DNA from: a virus
Strand: one strand, 5' to 3'
Virus record (IMG/VR): IMGVR_UViG_3300046018_000245
Coordinates: 1 to 35,846 of that record
DNA length: 35,846 nt
Below the pieces are notes generated by a model, which did no database searches, was not told where the DNA came from, and saw only the letters and a program-made list of their open reading frames with translations. Shown here piece after piece: positions 32,155 to 35,846 of the stretch. How positions within the stretch are numbered: the first letter of the stretch is position 1; every line of letters starts with the position of its first letter. The position numbers and the translations under genes are program-made.

Positions 32155-33666
32155 TCAGAGCAAATTTCTTATGTCTATGATGCGGGAGGCCAAATCGCTC
32201 TTCTCAGATAAAGCTTTATTAATGATCTCATCTATGGTTTTTTCAGCTACGAGGTCAATTCGAGTGATCTTTTGATGAATTTCGCTTCCTCCTCGGTAGC
32301 ATCTTGCTTCGCTCTGAAGGTCATGCTCAAGCGTAAAGTTCTTCGAATAGTAAATCATCGTACTCGCCGCAATCATGTTTGTACCTGTGCCCCCTGCGCT
32401 TTGAGTAGCAAGCATTACTCTGCAGGCAGGGTCCTTTTCAAACTTATCAAGCTCGGTTTGTTTGTCCTTAATTGCGCCCGTAACCTCTGCAAAAGGTATC
32501 TTCATTTTAGCGAGTAGCTTCCTAATCACGGCATGGTCGTGCTGCCATGTAGCCCACACAATGACCTTCTCGGATGGGGTAATATCCTCTAAAAGTTCTT
32601 CAAGGGCATCAAGCCTAGGGTTATCCATGAAAGAGTGGATCGCGCCATCCTCTAACGTTAAATGCCCCGAAATAATTTGTTGCATGCGAAGTGCCTTCGT
32701 TAAAGCAAGCGTTGCTACTGCAGGACCCTTCTCGTCGATAAAAGCAATGAAATCCTTTTTCATCGCATCGTAGGCTTTCTTTTGTTCCGCCGAAAGCTCC
32801 ACAGGTACGGTGGTTTTGAGTAGTGGGGGGAGGTCTAAACAGTCTTCTTTTTTCGCAGTCACTACGTGAGGCTCCATAAGAGCTTTTAACTTGTCCTCAC
32901 TTCCTGCGGTGGGTACCCAAGCAGGGAAGTGCTTCTGTTTTGGCATATAAGCGTTCTTGTCGCGGAAGTAATTTGCTCGAAACGCAAAAAAGTTTTTACC
33001 GAATGTTTTGCCTTGGTTCAATATTAGAAACTGAGAAAATAAATCCATCGTATTTTGGAGCACTGGGGTGCCCGTTAAAATATAGCGGTGATGGACGGAA
33101 AGTTTTTCCATCTGCTCAGAAAGTTTAATGAGCATTTTACTTCGCTTAGCCGCTGGATTTTTGGTCCTATGAGATTCGTCAATAACCATACAGTTCGGGG
33201 GATTAGCAAGCAAACTCGCTACAAACTTGTCATTTGTCATCGCCTCAAAATTAGTAATGTATATAGCGTCTTTGTCGAAGTTCTCTAAGTACTCAACTCT
33301 TTTTGAAACGGGGCCTGTAAGTATCAGAATTTTTGTAAGAGGGATTTTAGAGAATTTTAAAATCTCTCGCTCCCAATTGAGCACAACTGCTTTGGGACAA
33401 ACTATTAAGGTTCGGAGGATTTTTTTATTTTTATTATATTTATTGCGGAGAATATTGACTACTGTAGCACTTTTTCCAGTCCCCATTGGAAGGAACAACG
33501 CTAGGTCATTTACTGTTTCGGCCTTTGCAATACTCTCTATCTGATGGTTCCAAAGTTTAAGATCTACTTTTTTAGCATTATCGTGTAAGTGTGAAAAATC
33601 AAAAGCATCGGATTCCTCCCTAGCTTTTTTATAATCTGCTTTTTCTCTCGCTAAACTTAAACTCAT
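32155..33666 (-). CDS. SNF2-type superfamily 2 DNA helicase/translocase, 503 aa
   Basis: Motifs appear in order: Walker A LPMGTGKS (Lys65), the DExx box VIDESHRTKN, motif III ILTGTPVLQN, the C-terminal core with MLATQSAGGTGTNMI, and motif VI QSEARCYRGG. These SNF2-like helicases are common in phage replication modules and are thought to move or remodel proteins on branched DNA. The ATG at 33666 is preferred because GGAGGG lies 6-11 bases upstream; a TTG 13 codons earlier lacks a site. The length suits the core domains without extra accessory domains. Confidence 0.9.
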   Translation of the reverse strand: MSLSLAREKADYKKAREESDAFDFSHLHDNAKKVDLKLWNHQIESIAKAETVNDLALFLPMGTGKSATVVNILRNKYNKNKKILRTLIVCPKAVVLNWEREILKFSKIPLTKILILTGPVSKRVEYLENFDKDAIYITNFEAMTNDKFVASLLANPPNCMVIDESHRTKNPAAKRSKMLIKLSEQMEKLSVHHRYILTGTPVLQNTMDLFSQFLILNQGKTFGKNFFAFRANYFRDKNAYMPKQKHFPAWVPTAGSEDKLKALMEPHVVTAKKEDCLDLPPLLKTTVPVELSAEQKKAYDAMKKDFIAFIDEKGPAVATLALTKALRMQQIISGHLTLEDGAIHSFMDNPRLDALEELLEDITPSEKVIVWATWQHDHAVIRKLLAKMKIPFAEVTGAIKDKQTELDKFEKDPACRVMLATQSAGGTGTNMIAASTMIYYSKNFTLEHDLQSEARCYRGGSEIHQKITRIDLVAEKTIDEIINKALSEKSDLASRIIDIRNLL

Positions 33667-33774
33667 TACGGCCCTCCCAGAGGGTACTGCCCCCTCTTCT
33701 CTCAATCACCCGTCGGTGAATTATGCGCATTTTGAGCGCTTCACTTAAAAGCTTTGGGAGGATATCTACAACAC

Positions 33775-34461
33775 TTAAACTACAAAATCACCCATTTTAT
33801 CTAAAGTTATAAAATATGGACCGTCTTGATTAAGCCAATTCGCTTCAGCCCACTTTAAAATAATATTTGGTCTAGACATAGATTTGTTCTTTTCTAAATT
33901 AGAAAAATTAATTATATAGTTAATACGTGAAGCAGTGAAGTTTTTTAAAAACTGAAATTCATTTTGGGTATGTGATGTAGCATCTATAATTTGTTTAAAC
34001 CCACTATTCCCATGTACAAGAATAGTATCTATAAAAGCTGTAAAAATCCAAAAGTGAGAAAGCCCTAAATCTTTGAATTTATTAATAGCAGGTTCTATGG
34101 TTCGAGCGTAGTAAACGGTATCACAAGCCTTCTTTACTTCTTTATCATTTCCGTACTTTACCCAGTCCACAATAAAAGCTTTCTTAGGAAATCGAAACTT
34201 AGAATAAAACCACGACTTCATGGACTTTTGGATCGGTGTAATATAGTTGAGCAAAGGATGATGCCTATTTTGGCCCATTAAAATTACTAAAACTTGCAGT
34301 AAATCCCCTGTCTTTGTACAAAACTTTTGGCTTGATACAGTCACTCCAGAAGTTGCATAGTTTTGTAAAGCTTCAGCGTAATTATAAACCGTATCCGGTT
34401 TACCTAATTCAAAAATATTACATATCTTAATCGCTGTATTTATCTGTTTATGTGTTACCAT
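33775..34461 (-). CDS. GH46 chitosanase-like protein, 228 aa
   Basis: Compared from memory with Streptomyces N174 chitosanase, the match runs the whole length. It includes NIFELG with the catalytic Glu at residue 18 (N174 Glu22), FCTKTGDLLQV (residues 47-57), and an N-P-L-x-x-Y-type region. VYYARTIEPAINKFKDLGLS is followed by DTILVHGNSG, matching the MHGPG loop. FLKNFTASR, and finally LDKMGDFVV near the C-terminus, also match. The spacing Glu18 to Asp53 is the same as in N174. The usual second acid (Asp40 of N174) falls on Ala36 or Asn34, so activity may be lost or changed. No signal peptide. A glycan hydrolase is the best reading; a peptidoglycan or chitosan target is open. Confidence 0.7.
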   Translation of the reverse strand: MVTHKQINTAIKICNIFELGKPDTVYNYAEALQNYATSGVTVSSQKFCTKTGDLLQVLVILMGQNRHHPLLNYITPIQKSMKSWFYSKFRFPKKAFIVDWVKYGNDKEVKKACDTVYYARTIEPAINKFKDLGLSHFWIFTAFIDTILVHGNSGFKQIIDATSHTQNEFQFLKNFTASRINYIINFSNLEKNKSMSRPNIILKWAEANWLNQDGPYFITLDKMGDFVV

Positions 34462-34479
34462 TTTAAGCTTTCTTGTTTA

Positions 34480-34493
34480 AAGTAATATTACTT
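34480..34493. repeat. 14-bp perfect palindrome over a stop codon
   Basis: AAGTAATATTACTT is its own reverse complement. It covers the stop codon of the 67-aa gene and lies 19 bases before the GH46-like gene start. It may be an operator or just AT-rich chance symmetry. Confidence 0.3.
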
Positions 34494-34691
34494 CCCTAAT
34501 TTTTTCTTCGCAATCGCTTTTAATTCTTCTATCGTGCGCGGCTTCGCGGTTGCTCCCGGAGCCTGGCCTTTTCGCTCGGGGATATTTACTGGAGTATCTT
34601 TGTTCCATTTATCAAATGTAGCTTGGGTCATTTTACCTTGCTTAACTAACTCCCCGAACTTCCTGCGCTGAGCTTCACTAGAAAATGGCAT
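34488..34691 (-). CDS. Small phage protein of the SEAQRRKF type, 67 aa
   Basis: Begins MPFSSEAQRRKFGELVKQGK. This N-terminal pattern with Glu-Ala-Gln-Arg-Arg is shared by small proteins in many phages and is usually annotated as hypothetical or as a structural-region protein. The centre is Pro/Gly-rich (PERKGQAPGATAKP) and the C-terminus is a basic helix (IEELKAIAKKKLGK). Function unknown. It lies between the GH46-like gene and the 75-aa gene with short gaps. Confidence 0.65.
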   Translation of the reverse strand: MPFSSEAQRRKFGELVKQGKMTQATFDKWNKDTPVNIPERKGQAPGATAKPRTIEELKAIAKKKLGK

Positions 34692-34694
34692 ACT

Positions 34695-34922
34695 TTAATG
34701 TCCCCTTATTTCGCTTTCGTACTTAATTTTCATTACACCACAATCGATGCCATTAAAAAATAAGTAAATACTACCTTCCTCGGCTAGGTAATTGATATTG
34801 AGCTGGCACTTCACAGACGCGGGGAGTTTCAAGTCCCGCTTTATTTGCTTAAATAAAGCAGGTTCTATGGTTCGTAGAAAGTGGACATCAAATATTGAGC
34901 ATTCAATTTCTATCCGTGACAC
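34695..34922 (-). CDS. Hypothetical protein, GTG start, 75 aa
   Basis: The product begins MSRIEIECSIFDVHFLRTIE and has three cysteines and a beta-rich second half (GSIYLFFNGIDCGVMKIKYE). The GTG at 34922 is the reading start; an ATG two bases upstream is out of frame. Six bases separate the GTG from an exact TATAAT on the minus strand (34934-34929), and no Shine-Dalgarno is visible. It contains RTIEPA, coded by the same 18 bases as in the GH46-like gene. No family is recognised. Confidence 0.5.
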   Translation of the reverse strand: MSRIEIECSIFDVHFLRTIEPALFKQIKRDLKLPASVKCQLNINYLAEEGSIYLFFNGIDCGVMKIKYESEIRGH

Positions 34923-34950
34923 ATCAAAATTATAACATTAAAATTTAGCT

Positions 34951-35232
34951 ATGAGGCTACCTAATCAACTGTGGATAAAACCAAAAGTAATTTACGAAGT
35001 AGTCTACCAAGAGCAGATTGGGGACGACCCTAAAGACATCGGCTATTGTGACGATGAAACAAAGCATATTTATATTAAATTAGGCTTAGATCAATTAGAC
35101 GAGCTAGATACTCAAATACATGAACTTCTTCATGCTGTGTGTCATTCGTATAGGGTAAAGCTTCCCCATAAAGAGCTTGATAAGCTTGCGACTGCGCTTG
35201 CGAAAGTAATTCTGCTAAACCAAAAACCCTAA
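34951..35232 (+). CDS. Small HExxH zinc-metalloprotease-like phage protein, 93 aa
   Basis: Contains TQIHELLHAVCHSY with His57, Glu58 and His61 (HExxH) and a further His65. A conserved-looking C-terminal helix (LPHKELDKLATALAKVILLN) follows, whose Glu could be a third zinc ligand. Small HELLHA-type proteins of about 90-160 residues are frequent in phages; most are untested. A single gene read on the + strand within a minus-strand block. A weak TATAAC (34931-34936) precedes it and no clear ribosome-binding site is seen. Its stop overlaps that of the minus gene at 35229 by four bases. Confidence 0.75.
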   Translation: MRLPNQLWIKPKVIYEVVYQEQIGDDPKDIGYCDDETKHIYIKLGLDQLDELDTQIHELLHAVCHSYRVKLPHKELDKLATALAKVILLNQKP

Positions 35233-35432
35233 TCACAGCTATTTAATCGCCAAATTTTAAACGTCCTATGCATCACTCCATCTACATCACTCTTTGTAAT
35301 CGACTCAATATGAGTGCCATAGCCGCCTGCAGGATACTTTTTCATGTAAGCCGTGACTTCCACTAAAGCATTAGCTTCTTCTCCGCTAATGGTAGCTACT
35401 GTCGAAGTAAGAGATGAATGTTCTTTTAGCAT
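35229..35432 (-). CDS. Hypothetical protein, 67 aa
   Basis: Begins MLKEHSSLTSTVATISGEEA and contains YMKKYPAGGYGTHIESITKS in the middle and VMHRTFKIWRLNSCD at the end, with a beta-alpha pattern. No motif recognised. It starts on the last base of the preceding minus gene's stop codon. Its stop converges with the + metalloprotease-like gene. Confidence 0.55.
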   Translation of the reverse strand: MLKEHSSLTSTVATISGEEANALVEVTAYMKKYPAGGYGTHIESITKSDVDGVMHRTFKIWRLNSCD

Positions 35433-35614
35433 TAAATAAATAAATCCTTTAAATCAGGTTCAACATCAAGGTCAGGAATGCCAGAAGATTCGGGGGGTTT
35501 TACTTCTTTATTAGTACAATTACAACTCATCTTTTCAATGTGATCTTCTAAAGCTTTAACTTTATCTTTTAACTCTTGGATATGTTTAAGCATTGCCTCA
35601 GCTACAGTAAGCAT
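35432..35614 (-). CDS. Hypothetical coiled-coil protein with Cys pair, 60 aa
   Basis: The N-terminal helix AEAMLKHIQELKDKVKALED has heptad character. It is followed by MSCNCTNKE, a Cys-x-Cys pair, and an acidic Pro-rich C-terminus (PDLDVEPDLKDLF). No family known to me. It starts one base after the metzincin-like gene ends. Confidence 0.55.
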   Translation of the reverse strand: MLTVAEAMLKHIQELKDKVKALEDHIEKMSCNCTNKEVKPPESSGIPDLDVEPDLKDLFI

Positions 35615-35615
35615 T

Positions 35616-35846
35616 TTAAACCTTTAAAGGAAGTGGAGTTGCAATATTTGCGTGAGCTTCTACGTAATTACCAATGGCATATGGGTACGACATATCACGC
35701 TCGGAACTCCAGTCAAAAGAGTGAGAGAACCCTAAAGCATGAACTCCTTCGTGAACAAGATGCCCGGCAAGCCCCGCTACTGACAATCCATCATAGGTAT
35801 CTGAATAGGTATGTACTCCAGAATCATCTTCCCATCCCATTACAGT
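35616..35846 (-). CDS. Metzincin-motif zinc metalloprotease-like protein, 5' end cut by window
   Basis: The frame runs open to the window edge, so only the C-terminal part (at least 76 residues) is seen; an ATG at 35840 is probably internal. It contains LVHEGVHALGFSH, an exact HExxHxxGxxH signature of the metzincin clan. A possible Met-turn, RDMSYPYAIG, follows 9 residues later. Zinc would be held by the three His, with Glu as base. The short distance to the Met-turn and the short C-terminus are unlike large metzincins. Possible roles are host-protein cleavage or virion processing; nothing in view decides. Confidence 0.7.
   Translation of the reverse strand, partial: TVMGWEDDSGVHTYSDTYDGLSVAGLAGHLVHEGVHALGFSHSFDWSSERDMSYPYAIGNYVEAHANIATPLPLKV

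Noticed and set aside
1-35846. CRISPR array, rRNA, or insertion sequence
   Set aside because: No regularly spaced repeats, rRNA-like segments, transposase genes or terminal inverted repeats were seen.

Overview
The window is a stretch of a tailed double-stranded DNA phage genome (Caudoviricetes). It carries a complete packaging and virion-assembly block, a lysis cassette, and two separate blocks of replication genes. No sheath, tape-measure or baseplate gene is visible. The portal, adaptor and hub/nozzle proteins and the run of alanine/glutamine/glycine-rich ejection proteins point to a short-tailed (podovirus-like) particle. There is no integrase, excisionase, repressor-integrase module or attachment site, so nothing here shows lysogeny. 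The host is bacterial, and the exported proteins, lipoprotein and M15 endolysin fit a Gram-negative. The sequence does not identify the host. Base composition is AT-rich by eye, all three stop codons are used, and ATG starts dominate with a few GTG.

Layout. Bases 2-2005 (+) hold the 3' part of an SF3-type primase-helicase, ending at a good intrinsic terminator. A 405-base gap with palindromes and inverted repeats follows, then two small + genes (2411-2891). Bases 2928-4767 (-) form a tight eight-gene operon of small proteins, read from one clear sigma70-like promoter at 4813-4841. Two of its genes are shorter than 60 codons, and its last two products are a two-helix membrane protein and an exported protein. 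A structured 593-base divergent region (4768-5360) separates it from the late operon.

Bases 5361-27175 (+) are the late region: probable small terminase, large terminase, a small linker protein, portal, scaffold, major capsid protein, capsid or head-surface proteins, an SGNH-hydrolase virion protein, and a tail fibre with two C1q-like domains. The lysis cassette (17372-18610) comes next, then a small fibre-like protein, hub/nozzle, two small proteins, head-tail adaptor, four ejection-type proteins and a small His-rich protein.

Bases 27172-34922 (-) are the replication and nucleotide-processing block: DUF1617-like protein, VRR-NUC nuclease, family A DNA polymerase with proofreading domain, ribbon-helix-helix protein, DEDD exonuclease, probable single-strand-binding protein, coiled-coil protein, GIY-YIG nuclease, SNF2-type helicase, a GH46 chitosanase-like protein and two small proteins. 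The right end has a small + strand HExxH protein (34951-35232), two small - genes, and a - strand gene cut by the window edge that carries a metzincin zinc motif.

The replication genes would copy the genome, with the helicase-primase coded on the opposite strand from the polymerase. The late operon packages DNA into an HK97-fold capsid, builds a short tail with enzymatic and lectin-like fibre parts, and lyses the cell through membrane proteins, a lipoprotein and a D,D-peptidase-type endolysin. The least ordinary items are the GH46-like enzyme lacking the usual second catalytic acid, the two distinct small zinc-protease-like genes, a virion SGNH hydrolase with Asn in place of the catalytic Asp, a possibly leaderless gene at 2411, a TTTAGG motif recurring in the late intergenic gaps, and several structured non-coding segments.
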